Source of the DNA: Ruminococcus sp.
GTDB lineage: Bacteria; Bacillota; Clostridia; Oscillospirales; Ruminococcaceae
DNA length: 64,000 bases
Direction: 5' to 3'
Assembly (NCBI GenBank): GCA_024403995.1
Contig: JAKSQT010000003.1
Coordinates: 19,629 to 83,628, forward strand
The notes beneath the pieces are model-generated. The model saw only the letters and a program-made list of their open reading frames with translations, was not told the DNA's origin and did not search any database. Both the position numbers and the translations under genes were made by a program. Position 1 is the stretch's first letter. Every line of letters starts with the position of its first letter. This document shows, in pieces, positions 53,765 to 62,252 of this stretch.

Positions 53765-54328
53765 ATGAATAAGGTTATTTTAGTTGGCAGACTTACTGCT
53801 GATCCTGAACTCAGACAGACTCAGGGCGGCATTGCTTCATGCAGATTTACCGTGGCAGTGGACAGACGTTTCGCTGATAAGACCACAGGTGAACGACAGG
53901 CTGATTTTATTTCCTGTACAGCATGGAGACAGACTGCTGAATTTGTTTCACGCTATTTTAACAAGGGCAAGCTTATTGCTGTTGAAGGCTCTCTCAGGAC
54001 AGGCAGTTATCAGGACAGAAATCATCAGGATGTAACTCATTACACAACAGATGTTTTTGTTGATAGTGTCGAATTTGTCGGAGGCAAGGGCGAAAGTGGC
54101 GGAAACAGCGGTTATCAGGGTGGCAACAACGGCTACCAGAATAACGGCGGCTATCAGGGCGGCAATAATAACTATTCCGCACCTCAGCAGAACAATTACA
54201 ATAACTATCAGCCCGCTCCTCCTCAGCAGTCAGCAGTGCCGCAGGCTGCACCGAATAATGACAGTATGTCTTACGGTAATCTGAGCGATTTCGAGGAAAT
54301 ACTCAGTGACGGCGATGTTCCGTTCTAA
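53765..54328 (+). CDS. ssb: Single-stranded DNA-binding protein
   Basis: 187 residues. OB fold in residues 1-105 (MNKVILVGRLTADPELRQTQ, then FISCTAWRQTAEFV), a flexible Gly/Asn/Gln-rich linker (YQGGNNGYQNNGGY and similar), and an acidic tail ending DGDVPF, the site that binds repair and replication partners. AAGGAGG precedes the ATG. Between rpsF and rpsR as usual. Confidence 0.97.
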   Translation: MNKVILVGRLTADPELRQTQGGIASCRFTVAVDRRFADKTTGERQADFISCTAWRQTAEFVSRYFNKGKLIAVEGSLRTGSYQDRNHQDVTHYTTDVFVDSVEFVGGKGESGGNSGYQGGNNGYQNNGGYQGGNNNYSAPQQNNYNNYQPAPPQQSAVPQAAPNNDSMSYGNLSDFEEILSDGDVPF

Positions 54329-54362
54329 AATCTGATTCTATCATTACGAAAGGAGAATTGTC

Positions 54363-54605
54363 ATGGAAAAGGAAAGAAATTCCCGTCCCTCAAAGAAGCC
54401 ACGCAAGAAGGTTTGTATGTTCTGCGCTGACAGAATTGAGAAGATTGATTATAAGGATCTTGCAAAGCTCAGAAAGTGCATCACTGAAAGATCTAAGATC
54501 CTTCCAAGACGTGTAACTGGTACTTGCGCTTTCCATCAGCGTGAACTTACAGTTGCAGTAAAGAGAGCAAGACACGTAGCTCTGCTTTCATATGTAAGCG
54601 ACTAA
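54363..54605 (+). CDS. rpsR: 30S ribosomal protein S18
   Basis: 80 residues with the core [20 protein letters not shown] followed by [20 protein letters not shown], which is diagnostic of S18. Two cysteines near the start (CMFCAD) plus one at the TGTC motif may bind zinc, as in C+ forms of S18. AAAGGAG precedes the ATG. Confidence 0.97.
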   Translation: MEKERNSRPSKKPRKKVCMFCADRIEKIDYKDLAKLRKCITERSKILPRRVTGTCAFHQRELTVAVKRARHVALLSYVSD

Positions 54606-54613
54606 TAAAATTC

Positions 54614-54638
54614 AGGGAGGTTTTATGCCTCCCTTTTT
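54614..54638 (+). terminator. Terminator of rpsF-ssb-rpsR
   Basis: AGGGAGG (54614-54620) / CCTCCCT (54628-54634), then a T run to 54638. Confidence 0.9.
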
Positions 54639-54696
54639 GTTTATGTAGCAGAAAGCCACAGTCGGCTCTCTGCACGGCATCATGTTTGTTTACGGT

Positions 54697-54915
54697 TTAG
54701 CGGTCGGAACGCTGATATGCGAGTGCCTCGTCCCTCTTGAAAAGGAGAGAGATGCACCATACGGCTGATATTGCGACAAGAATATAGATCGTCCTTGCGA
54801 GTATGCTGTCAGCGCCGCCGAACAGCCATGCCACCAGATCAAATTCAAAAATTCCCACTAAACCCCAGTTTATTCCTCCGATTATCAGAAGAATAAGCGC
54901 TATTTTATCCCACAT
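54697..54915 (-). CDS. DUF378 family small membrane protein
   Basis: 72 residues with two hydrophobic helices. The motif LLIIGGINWGLVGIFEFDLV followed by WLFGG is the DUF378 (YuzA-like) signature. AAGGAG precedes the ATG. Function unknown. Monocistronic by position. Confidence 0.85.
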   Translation of the reverse strand: MWDKIALILLIIGGINWGLVGIFEFDLVAWLFGGADSILARTIYILVAISAVWCISLLFKRDEALAYQRSDR

Positions 54916-55004
54916 TGTGAAGTCTCCTTGTTCGGGGTTTTGACGCTTCTGAGCGTCTGATGATATTATTGCACAGGAATTTTTAATTATTCTGCTGGAA
55001 AAAA

Positions 55005-55037
55005 ATTAAAAAAGCAGTCTGCCGGAAAGCAAACTGC
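55005..55037 (-). terminator. Terminator of the HPr-like gene
   Basis: On the minus strand GCAGTTTGC (55029-55037) pairs with GCAGACTGC (55014-55022) with one mismatch and is followed by a T run (55005-55013). Confidence 0.75.
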
Positions 55038-55118
55038 CGTTTTATGATCAGATGTCATTGCTTCACACAAAGGGTGTGTGGTACACGCCAATGTGCGAAG
55101 GCTTACAAATGCCGCTGC

Positions 55119-55352
55119 TTAGCGGTTTACGATGAATTTGTCGATTTCATTGAAGAACTTGTCAGCGTCATCAGTATGTGCATGAAGTTCGATCGGCTTT
55201 GAGAGGTCAAGACTGAAAATGCCCATTATTGACTTAGCGTCAACGGCATATCTGCCTGAGACAAGGTCGATGTCGAAGTCATACTTCATAACGATGTTGA
55301 CAAACTCTTTTACGTCATTGATAGCCTGTAGATTTACCGTGGTTTTTGTCAT
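55119..55352 (-). CDS. HPr-like protein without the active-site histidine (Crh-like)
   Basis: 77 residues with the HPr fold pattern. The regulatory site KSIMGIFSLDL is intact, with Ser41 at the position phosphorylated by HPr kinase. The N-terminal active-site motif (normally G-L-H-A-R-P) is replaced by NLQAINDVKEF, with no His in the first 50 residues. It therefore cannot carry sugar phosphate in a PTS, but could act like Bacillus Crh as a co-repressor with CcpA. GGAGG precedes the ATG. HPr kinase and CcpA genes are not in the window. Confidence 0.82.
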   Translation of the reverse strand: MTKTTVNLQAINDVKEFVNIVMKYDFDIDLVSGRYAVDAKSIMGIFSLDLSKPIELHAHTDDADKFFNEIDKFIVNR

Positions 55353-55644
55353 ATAAATACCTCCGATACATTTTGTTTTGTTTTTTCTTTGCTTTTTTTC
55401 TCGTTTATTTCTTTTTCTTTTGCGGCTTTTCCCTTCCGCACCTATATAATAACACGTAAAAATCCCGATGTCAAGCCATTTATCAGATTTTCGTCAATTT
55501 GATATAAATGGTTAAATTTAAGAGCTTAATTTTTATGAATAGCGGATAGGTAACGACTGTTAGAAATGCATAATAAACAGAATGTCAATTTGTGCAAGAT
55601 TAACACGAAGAATGTAAATGATCGGCGTTAAAATAAGGTGAAAT

Positions 55645-56958
55645 ATGTATAAAGTATATTTTATAACTTTTGGCTGTAAAGTCAATTACTACGAGACCGA
55701 ATGCATGAAGTCTCTTTTCCGTGAGAACGGCTTTGAAGTACTGCCTGAGATCAGCGGTGCAGATGCAGTTGTGATAAATTCATGCACTGTGACTTCATCG
55801 GGCGACAGCCGTGCTCTTGCGGCGTTGCGAAAGACGAGGGCGGCACTTCCTGAAGCTGTGATAGCCCTGACAGGATGTTATCCTCAGGCAAACCGTGACG
55901 AAGCCGCAAAGATCACGGAAGCAGACATTATTCTCGGCACAAAGAACCGCAGTATCGTTCATGACCTTGTGCTTGACTGCCTGAACGAAAAAAAGCGCAT
56001 TGTCAGACTTTCTGATTATTCGCCTGATGAGCCGTTCGAGCCGCTGAAATGTTCACGCTTTGATGATAATACGAGGGCTTTCGTCAAAATTCAGGATGGC
56101 TGCAATCAGTTCTGTTCATACTGCATGATACCGTTTGCGAGGGGAAGATGTCGTTCAAAGCCGCTTGATGATATCCGTGATGAGATAACTGCGATCGCAA
56201 AGGGCGGCAAAAAGGAGATAGTGCTATCGGGTATCAATCTTGCGTTTTACGGCAGGGAATTTGGTCTTGACCTTGCCGATGCCGCAGAGGTATGCGCACA
56301 AGTAAGCGGTATTGAGCGAATAAGGCTTGGTTCGCTTGAACCTGAGATGATGTCCGGTAATCTGCTGAAACGGCTTGCTGCGCTTCCGCAGTTCTGTCCG
56401 CAGTTCCATTTGTCATTGCAAAGCGGCTGTGAGAGAACGCTGAAAGCCATGAACCGAAAGTATACGCCGTCGGAATACCGTGAACTGACCGAGCGCATCA
56501 GGAATATTTTTTCCGACTGTTCGTTCACAACAGATGTCATGGTAGGTTTTCCGCAGGAGACTGACGAGGATTTTGCTGAATCGGCAGAATTTGTCCGCAG
56601 CATAGGTTTCTCGAAAGTTCATGTTTTCCGCTATTCACGCCGCAAAGGTACTCGTGCGGACAGAATGGACGGACAGGTGGCTGAGAGCATCAAGACCGTA
56701 AGGTGGCATAAAATGACCGAAACCGCCGCAGAATGCCGTGAAAAATATCTTGCATCACTTGTCGGAAAAACTGTTCCCGTGCTGTTTGAACGTGAAAACG
56801 AGGAAGATTTTCACCACGGTTATGCACCGGATTATACAATGATAAAAATTTCTCGGAAAAATTCAAAAAAAAGTTTGCGTAATCGGATTTTTTGTGTTAC
56901 AATAGAAGAGTACAGTTCAGATTGCTGCTTCGGCAGCACCAGCGAGGAACTATATTGA
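55645..56958 (+). CDS. mtaB: tRNA threonylcarbamoyladenosine methylthiotransferase MtaB
   Basis: 437-residue radical SAM enzyme that turns t6A37 into ms2t6A37 in tRNAs reading ANN codons. The N-terminal cluster domain has FGCKVNYYETECM and NSCTVT; the SAM cluster motif is CNQFCSYCMIP. The C-terminal TRAM-like end (SLRNRIFCVTIEEYSSDCCFG) is complete. The 3' end is unusually A-rich. It runs directly into a long hairpin repeat before purL. Confidence 0.93.
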   Translation: MYKVYFITFGCKVNYYETECMKSLFRENGFEVLPEISGADAVVINSCTVTSSGDSRALAALRKTRAALPEAVIALTGCYPQANRDEAAKITEADIILGTKNRSIVHDLVLDCLNEKKRIVRLSDYSPDEPFEPLKCSRFDDNTRAFVKIQDGCNQFCSYCMIPFARGRCRSKPLDDIRDEITAIAKGGKKEIVLSGINLAFYGREFGLDLADAAEVCAQVSGIERIRLGSLEPEMMSGNLLKRLAALPQFCPQFHLSLQSGCERTLKAMNRKYTPSEYRELTERIRNIFSDCSFTTDVMVGFPQETDEDFAESAEFVRSIGFSKVHVFRYSRRKGTRADRMDGQVAESIKTVRWHKMTETAAECREKYLASLVGKTVPVLFERENEEDFHHGYAPDYTMIKISRKNSKKSLRNRIFCVTIEEYSSDCCFGSTSEELY

Positions 56959-56960
56959 AA

Positions 56961-57096
56961 AATGTCCCCTGTTTTTGGGGAACACCTGCGCTGATTATCG
57001 GGGCAAACCTTTCTGAGGAAAGGTTCTTCCCCGAACCCCTTTTCAAAAGGGTTTCCCTCAATAACAGGCGGATGTACCTCAAAAAACAGAGACATT
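56961..57096. repeat. Long hairpin repeat, copy 3
   Basis: Imperfect arms from 56961 (AATGTCCCCTGTTTTTGGGG) and, on the other strand, from 57096 (AATGTCTCTGTTTTTTGAGG) enclose the shared core. The core is a double hairpin: ATCGGGGCAAACCTTTC... and AACCCCTTTTCAAAAGGGTT, with CCCTCAATAA at its right. It sits between mtaB and purL; no T tract was noted, so read-through is possible. Confidence 0.75.
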
Positions 57097-57114
57097 AATT
57101 GGAAGGAGATCTTT

Positions 57115-60100
57115 ATGTCCGTATTCAGAATTTATGTTGAAAAGAAGCCCGAATTTGCTGTTGAGGCTCAGTCTGTATTAAGCGATATCAGAACCGCACT
57201 CAGATATGAGATAGAGAATGTAAGAATACTCAACAGATACGATGCTGACAAGCTCAGCGAGGAAGTCTTTGAAGCTGCTGTAAACACAGTATTTTCAGAG
57301 CCTGCCGTTGACAAGGTATACCGTGATATGCCGTCTCTTGGCGAAAACGAGAGAGTTTTTGCCGTTGAGTATCTTCCGGGTCAGTTTGACCAGAGAGCCG
57401 ACAGCTGTGAGCAGTGTATCCAGATTCTCCGTCAGGGCGAGCGCTGCCGTGTAAGAAATGCACGAGTATACATTATAAAGGGTATTATTTCCGACGCAGA
57501 ATTTGATAGGATAAAGTCATACATAATCAACCCTGTTGAAAGCCGTGAAGCTTCACTTGAAACCGTTCAGACACTCGACACAAATTATGAGATACCTACT
57601 ACTGTTGAGGTGCTTGAAGGCTTCACACAGCTCAATGCACACGGACTTCACGCATTTATCGATAAATTCGGTCTTGCAATGGACTATGATGATATCAAGT
57701 TCTGTCAGGACTATTTCCGCAATGAGGAAAGACGTGACCCTACCGTTACTGAAATTCGCATGATAGATACATATTGGTCTGACCACTGCCGTCACACCAC
57801 ATTCCTCACAAACGTTGAAAAGGTCGATATCGCTGCTCCTTATATCAAGGATACTTACGATATGTACCTAAATGTAAGGGAAGAACTTGGCAGAACAAAC
57901 AAGCCGATAACTCTTATGGATATCGGTACTCTTGCTGCAAAGAAGCTCAAGGCTGACGGACTTCTCCCTGACCTTGACGAGAGCGAGGAGATCAATGCTT
58001 GTTCAGTAAAGATCAAGGTAGATATCGACGGCAAGCTTGAAGACTGGATTCTCATGTTCAAGAATGAGACTCATAACCACCCGACTGAAATTGAGCCTTT
58101 CGGCGGTGCAGCTACCTGTCTCGGCGGCGCTATCCGTGATCCGCTTTCAGGACGTTCATATGTATATCAGGCTATGCGTGTTACAGGTGCAGCAAATCCG
58201 CTCGTTCCTGTTGAAGATACAATTCAGGGCAAGCTCCCACAGAGAAAGATAACTGTCGGCGCTGCAAACGGCTACAGCTCATATGGTAACCAGATTGGTC
58301 TTGCTACAGGTCATGTTTCTGAAGTTTACCATCCGGGCTATGTTGCAAAGCGTATGGAAATAGGTGCAGTTCTTGGTGCAGCTCCTGCATCAAATATTCG
58401 CCGTGAAGCTCCTGTTGCAGGCGATGTTGTAATCCTTCTCGGAGGAAAGACAGGCCGTGACGGCTGCGGCGGCGCTACAGGTTCATCAAAGTCACATACT
58501 CTCGAATCACTTGAATCATGCGGTGCAGAAGTTCAGAAGGGTAATCCGCCAGAGGAGAGAAAGCTCCAGAGACTTTTCCGCAATCCTGAAGTTACAAAGC
58601 TTATCAAGCGCTGCAATGACTTCGGTGCAGGCGGTGTTTCTGTTGCTATCGGCGAGCTGACTGACGGTCTTGTAATCAACCTCAACGCAGTTCCTAAGAA
58701 GTATGACGGTCTTGACGGTACTGAGATCGCAATTTCCGAGTCACAGGAGAGAATGGCTGTTGTAGTTGCTCCATATGACGTGAAGAAGTTCATGGAGGAG
58801 GCTGCAAAGGAGAACCTTGAAGCTACTCTCGTTGCAAATGTTGTTGACGAGCCAAGACTTAAAATGGTATGGAACGACAATACAATCGTTGACCTTTCAA
58901 GAGAATTCCTCAACTCAAACGGCGCTTCAAAGTATACTGATATCGAAGTTGAAGCACCTGTTGAAGAAGATGATGACGTTATGCCTGATACACAGGAAAG
59001 CTGGACTTGTCTCATGTCCAACCTCAATGTCTGCTCACAGAAGGGACTTATCGAAAAGTTCGACTCAACGATCGGCGCAGGCACGGTACTCATGCCGTTC
59101 GGCGGTGTATATCAGCTTACTCCTTCACAGGCTATGGCTGCAAAGATTCCTGTATTAAAGGGCGAAACAAATACCTGTTCACTTATGGGCTGGGGATATA
59201 ACCCTGACCTTTCATCAAAGAGCCCGTACCACGGCGCTGTTCTCGCAGTTATTGAGTCTATCGCAAAGGTAGTTGCTGCAGGCGGTACTTATAAGAAGTG
59301 CTGGCTCACATTCCAGGAATATTTCGAGAGAACACAGAATGATCCTAAGCGCTGGGGCAAGCCTCTTGCTGCACTTCTCGGTGCATTCAAGGCACAGCTC
59401 GAAATGGGCTGCGGAGCTATCGGCGGCAAGGACTCAATGTCAGGCACATTCGAGAATATCGATGTTCCTCCGACACTCGTTTCATTCGCAGTTTCAACAG
59501 CACAGGCTGACAAGATAGTTTCAACAGAATTCAAGTCCGCAGGCAACCCTGTAATCCTCATTACCCCTGACTATGATGAGAACGGTCTCCCTGTATTCGA
59601 CAGCGTAAAGGCTTGCTTTGACAAGGTTGAGAAGATCATCGCTGACGGCAGAGCAAACGCTATCTGGACAAACGGCTACGGCGGTGTTGCAGAAGGCATC
59701 ACAAAGATGTGTTTCGGTAACAAGATAGGTTTCGAGTTCCTTACACAGCTTGACTGCAAACAGCTCTTCAAGCCGCTCTACGGCGCATTCATCATCGAAC
59801 TCAACGGCGAAGCTAATGACGATGAAAAGCTTATCGGTCAGACAATTGCTGACTACAATATCGTAACCCGTGACTATACAATGAATGTTGAGAGTCTCCA
59901 GAGAGTATGGGAGCAGAAGCTTGAACCTGTATTCCCATGCAGAATCAAGACAACTGATGCAAAGCCTGAGGTTTACTCATATAACGAAAATATCCACCTT
60001 TCAGCTACTATCAAAACTGCAAAGCCGAAGGTTATCATTCCTGTATTCCCGGGCACAAACTGCGAATACGATACTGCCCGTGCATTTGAAAAGGCAGGTG

Positions 60101-60819
60101 CAGAGGCTGAAACAGTCGTAATTCGCAACCTCTCCGCAGGCGATATCGAACAGTCGGTTGACTATTTCGAGAAGGCTATCAGAAAGTCACAGATCATTAT
60201 GATACCTGGCGGCTTCAGCGGCGGTGACGAGCCTGAGGGAAGCGGTAAGTTCATTACTGCATTCTTCCGCAATCCTAAGATAAAGGATGCTGTACATGAC
60301 CTCCTCAAGAACCGTGACGGTCTTATGCTTGGTATCTGCAACGGTTTCCAGGCGCTTATCAAGCTCGGTCTTGTACCATACGGCGAGATAGTTGATATGA
60401 CAGATGATTCTCCGACACTTACATTTAATACTATCGCACGTCACCAGTCAATGATGGTAAATACAAGAATCGCATCAAACAAGAGCCCATGGCTTTACGG
60501 CTGGAACGTTGGCGATATCCATACAGTTCCGATATCACACGGCGAGGGACGTTTCGTTGCTCCTCTTGACCTTATCCAGAGACTTGCTGCAAAGGGACAG
60601 ATCGCTACACAGTATGTTGACCTCAACGGCGAACCTACAATGGATATCCGCTATAACCCGAATACTTCTATCGAGGCTATCGAGGGCATCACTTCACCTG
60701 ACGGACGAGTTCTCGGTAAAATGGGACACTCCGAGCGTAAGGGCAGCTTCATCGGCAAGAACGTTGACGGCGACAAAGACCAGAAGATCTTTGAAAACGG
60801 CGTAGCTTACTTCAAATAA
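57115..60819 (+). CDS. purL: Phosphoribosylformylglycinamidine synthase, single-chain type
   Basis: 1234-residue enzyme of purine synthesis that makes FGAM from FGAR, glutamine and ATP. N-terminal PurS-like segment (1-150), then the two AIR-synthase halves (SDHCRHTTF; KNETHNHPTEIEPFGGAATC; GGKDSMSGTFENID) and a C-terminal class I glutaminase (about 970-1234). In the glutaminase, PVFPGTNCEYD and the nucleophile Cys in LGICNGFQAL are seen, with the His in SHGEGRFV. Codon use is that of a highly expressed gene. GGAAGGAG precedes the ATG. The fused form is common in Clostridia. Confidence 0.96.
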   Translation: MSVFRIYVEKKPEFAVEAQSVLSDIRTALRYEIENVRILNRYDADKLSEEVFEAAVNTVFSEPAVDKVYRDMPSLGENERVFAVEYLPGQFDQRADSCEQCIQILRQGERCRVRNARVYIIKGIISDAEFDRIKSYIINPVESREASLETVQTLDTNYEIPTTVEVLEGFTQLNAHGLHAFIDKFGLAMDYDDIKFCQDYFRNEERRDPTVTEIRMIDTYWSDHCRHTTFLTNVEKVDIAAPYIKDTYDMYLNVREELGRTNKPITLMDIGTLAAKKLKADGLLPDLDESEEINACSVKIKVDIDGKLEDWILMFKNETHNHPTEIEPFGGAATCLGGAIRDPLSGRSYVYQAMRVTGAANPLVPVEDTIQGKLPQRKITVGAANGYSSYGNQIGLATGHVSEVYHPGYVAKRMEIGAVLGAAPASNIRREAPVAGDVVILLGGKTGRDGCGGATGSSKSHTLESLESCGAEVQKGNPPEERKLQRLFRNPEVTKLIKRCNDFGAGGVSVAIGELTDGLVINLNAVPKKYDGLDGTEIAISESQERMAVVVAPYDVKKFMEEAAKENLEATLVANVVDEPRLKMVWNDNTIVDLSREFLNSNGASKYTDIEVEAPVEEDDDVMPDTQESWTCLMSNLNVCSQKGLIEKFDSTIGAGTVLMPFGGVYQLTPSQAMAAKIPVLKGETNTCSLMGWGYNPDLSSKSPYHGAVLAVIESIAKVVAAGGTYKKCWLTFQEYFERTQNDPKRWGKPLAALLGAFKAQLEMGCGAIGGKDSMSGTFENIDVPPTLVSFAVSTAQADKIVSTEFKSAGNPVILITPDYDENGLPVFDSVKACFDKVEKIIADGRANAIWTNGYGGVAEGITKMCFGNKIGFEFLTQLDCKQLFKPLYGAFIIELNGEANDDEKLIGQTIADYNIVTRDYTMNVESLQRVWEQKLEPVFPCRIKTTDAKPEVYSYNENIHLSATIKTAKPKVIIPVFPGTNCEYDTARAFEKAGAEAETVVIRNLSAGDIEQSVDYFEKAIRKSQIIMIPGGFSGGDEPEGSGKFITAFFRNPKIKDAVHDLLKNRDGLMLGICNGFQALIKLGLVPYGEIVDMTDDSPTLTFNTIARHQSMMVNTRIASNKSPWLYGWNVGDIHTVPISHGEGRFVAPLDLIQRLAAKGQIATQYVDLNGEPTMDIRYNPNTSIEAIEGITSPDGRVLGKMGHSERKGSFIGKNVDGDKDQKIFENGVAYFK

Positions 60820-60830
60820 TCATAATAAGG

Positions 60831-61040
60831 AACAGCTTTAACAGCAATACTCATGCAGAAGTTTGATGCTGATTATTGAGGGAAACCCTTTTGAAAAAGG
60901 GTTCTCCCTCAAACTCCCTTCCTAAAACTTTTGGGTGTTTTAGGAAAGGGGTTCGGGGGCAAACCTTTCCTCAGAAAGGTTTGCCCCGATAAAAAGTACA
61001 ACTTCTATATTAGAATTGCAGTTAAGGCTGTTCTTTTTTG
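60831..61040. repeat. Long hairpin repeat, copy 4, doubling as purL terminator
   Basis: Arms from 60831 (AACAGCTTTAACAGCAAT) and, read back from 61032, AACAGCCTTAACTGCAAT pair almost fully. Pairing continues inward through CAGAAGTT / TAGAAGTT. Inside are two core hairpins, one with GAGGGAAACCCTTTT and one with GGGGCAAACCTTTCC...GGTTTGCCCCGAT, joined by a third stem (TCCTAAAACTTTTGGGTG and partner). A T tract (61033-61040) follows the outer arm. Confidence 0.8.
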
Positions 61041-61047
61041 GTTTATC

Positions 61048-61076
61048 TTGACAATAAGGCGATAGAGTGCTATAAT
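61048..61076 (+). promoter_or_regulatory. Sigma-A promoter for the two dockerin-only genes
   Basis: TTGACA (61048-61053), 17 nt, TATAAT (61071-61076), full consensus, directly after hairpin copy 4. Confidence 0.88.
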
Positions 61077-61116
61077 TAGAGCATTATTAAGGCAAAAATA
61101 TAAGGAGTTGGGTTAC

Positions 61117-61458
61117 ATGAATAAACGTAAAATATTTGCAATTAATATCAGAAAATTGACAGCGGCTATTGTGTCGTGCTTGCTTATTGGCAGCGTTTCG
61201 GCTAATACCGCAGGATATACCAATGCGGCATTTACTCCTGTTGCAGAAAAAGGTGATGTTACACTTGACGGGAAAATTGATTCCCGTGATGCCTCGGCGA
61301 TACTTCGTCACTATGCAGAATCATCTGCCGGCAAAGTTGATGAGTATACAGGAGATATGCTTTTTCGTGCCGACTATAATTCTGACAGCATTGTTGATTC
61401 AAAAGATGCCTCGGCAGTTCTGATATTTTATGCAGAAAGTTCTGCGGAAAATAAATAA
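61117..61458 (+). CDS. Secreted dockerin-only protein (113 aa)
   Basis: Signal peptide (about 1-35) followed by one dockerin that fills the rest of the protein. Two calcium loops: GDVTLDGKIDSRDASAIL and ADYNSDSIVDSKDASAVL, each followed by an (H/F)YAESSA helix. There is no catalytic or binding module. The ATG at 61117 follows AGGAG by 9 nt. It is the first of three paralogous dockerin genes that share the signal-peptide pattern (L/I)TAA(I/V)xSxCL(I)G. It may bind a cohesin as a plug, competitor or spacer; no role is proven. Confidence 0.88.
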   Translation: MNKRKIFAINIRKLTAAIVSCLLIGSVSANTAGYTNAAFTPVAEKGDVTLDGKIDSRDASAILRHYAESSAGKVDEYTGDMLFRADYNSDSIVDSKDASAVLIFYAESSAENK

Positions 61459-61475
61459 TTTAAGGAGTAATTATT

Positions 61476-62102
61476 ATGAATATCAACAAATTGACAGCGG
61501 CAGTAATGTCATTCTGCCTTATCGGTGGAACTTCGGCTTATATTGCAGGCAGTGCAAAGGCTGAGGACACACAGTATGCTGTAGGTGATGTGACTCGTGA
61601 CAATAAGATCGATTCCCGTGATGCTTCGGCGATCCTTATTTATTACGCAAAAACATCGGCAGATCAGGACGGCGGTTTCGATGATGTGCAGATCTCACTT
61701 GCTGATTTTACAGGCGATGAAAAGGTTGACTCACGAGATGCATCGGCAGTTCTGAGGTATTATGCAGAGTCATCAGTATCCGTAACCACAACAACGACAA
61801 AAGCAGCAACTACAACGACTAAAGCTGGAACAACAACGACAAAAGCAGCAACTACAACAACTAAAGCTGCAACGACCACTGCCGCAACAACGACTAAAGT
61901 CGGAGTTATAACACTTCCGTTTGTACCATTTGATGAAATTTTCACAACGACCACCTCTGCAAAAACAGGCAGTGAAACTACCACAAAGGCTACTGCAACA
62001 ACAGCAAAAACTACAGCCAAGACAACAGCGGCTTCAACAGCTAACACCACAACTACCACAGAAGCTTCAAAAATAGAGCTTCCTGTTATACCGATAGACT
62101 GA
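61476..62102 (+). CDS. Secreted dockerin with a Thr/Lys-rich low-complexity tail (208 aa)
   Basis: Signal peptide (about 1-28), then a dockerin (GDVTRDNKIDSRDASAIL, DFTGDEKVDSRDASAVLRYY), then a tail of repeated TTTTKAA-type units, about 110 residues, ending KIELPVIPID. The tail resembles the Thr-rich linkers of cellulosomal enzymes but leads to no module. It starts 17 nt after the previous stop with AAGGAG, so the two are cotranscribed. A terminator follows. A frameshift that removed a module is possible but no remnant is seen downstream. Confidence 0.85.
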   Translation: MNINKLTAAVMSFCLIGGTSAYIAGSAKAEDTQYAVGDVTRDNKIDSRDASAILIYYAKTSADQDGGFDDVQISLADFTGDEKVDSRDASAVLRYYAESSVSVTTTTTKAATTTTKAGTTTTKAATTTTKAATTTAATTTKVGVITLPFVPFDEIFTTTTSAKTGSETTTKATATTAKTTAKTTAASTANTTTTTEASKIELPVIPID

Positions 62103-62110
62103 TACTCAGG

Positions 62111-62135
62111 GGAGTCCGGATACGGGCTCCTTTTT
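62111..62135 (+). terminator. Rho-independent terminator
   Basis: GGAGTCCG (62111-62118) / CGGGCTCC (62123-62130), one wobble pair, then five T. Confidence 0.85.
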
Positions 62136-62188
62136 GTTGAATTTGTTTAATACTTTAATAAAAAACAAGCGTTTTTTGTCGTAATTGA

Positions 62189-62217
62189 TTGACAAATACT
62201 TCGTAGTGTGATATAAT
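62189..62217 (+). promoter_or_regulatory. Sigma-A promoter for the leucine-rich repeat dockerin gene
   Basis: TTGACA (62189-62194), 17 nt, TATAAT (62212-62217), full consensus. Confidence 0.9.
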
Positions 62218-62252
62218 GATGGTACATTTTTTTAATAAGGGAGAAAATATCC

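Noticed and set aside
56820-56958. Truncation or frameshift at the end of mtaB
   Set aside because: The A-rich 3' end looked odd, but the translation keeps a normal TRAM-like end and family length.
61760-62059. Val/Ala-rich frame opposite the Thr-rich dockerin tail
   Set aside because: Composition is the mirror of ACA/ACT repeats; no ribosome site and an unlikely protein.
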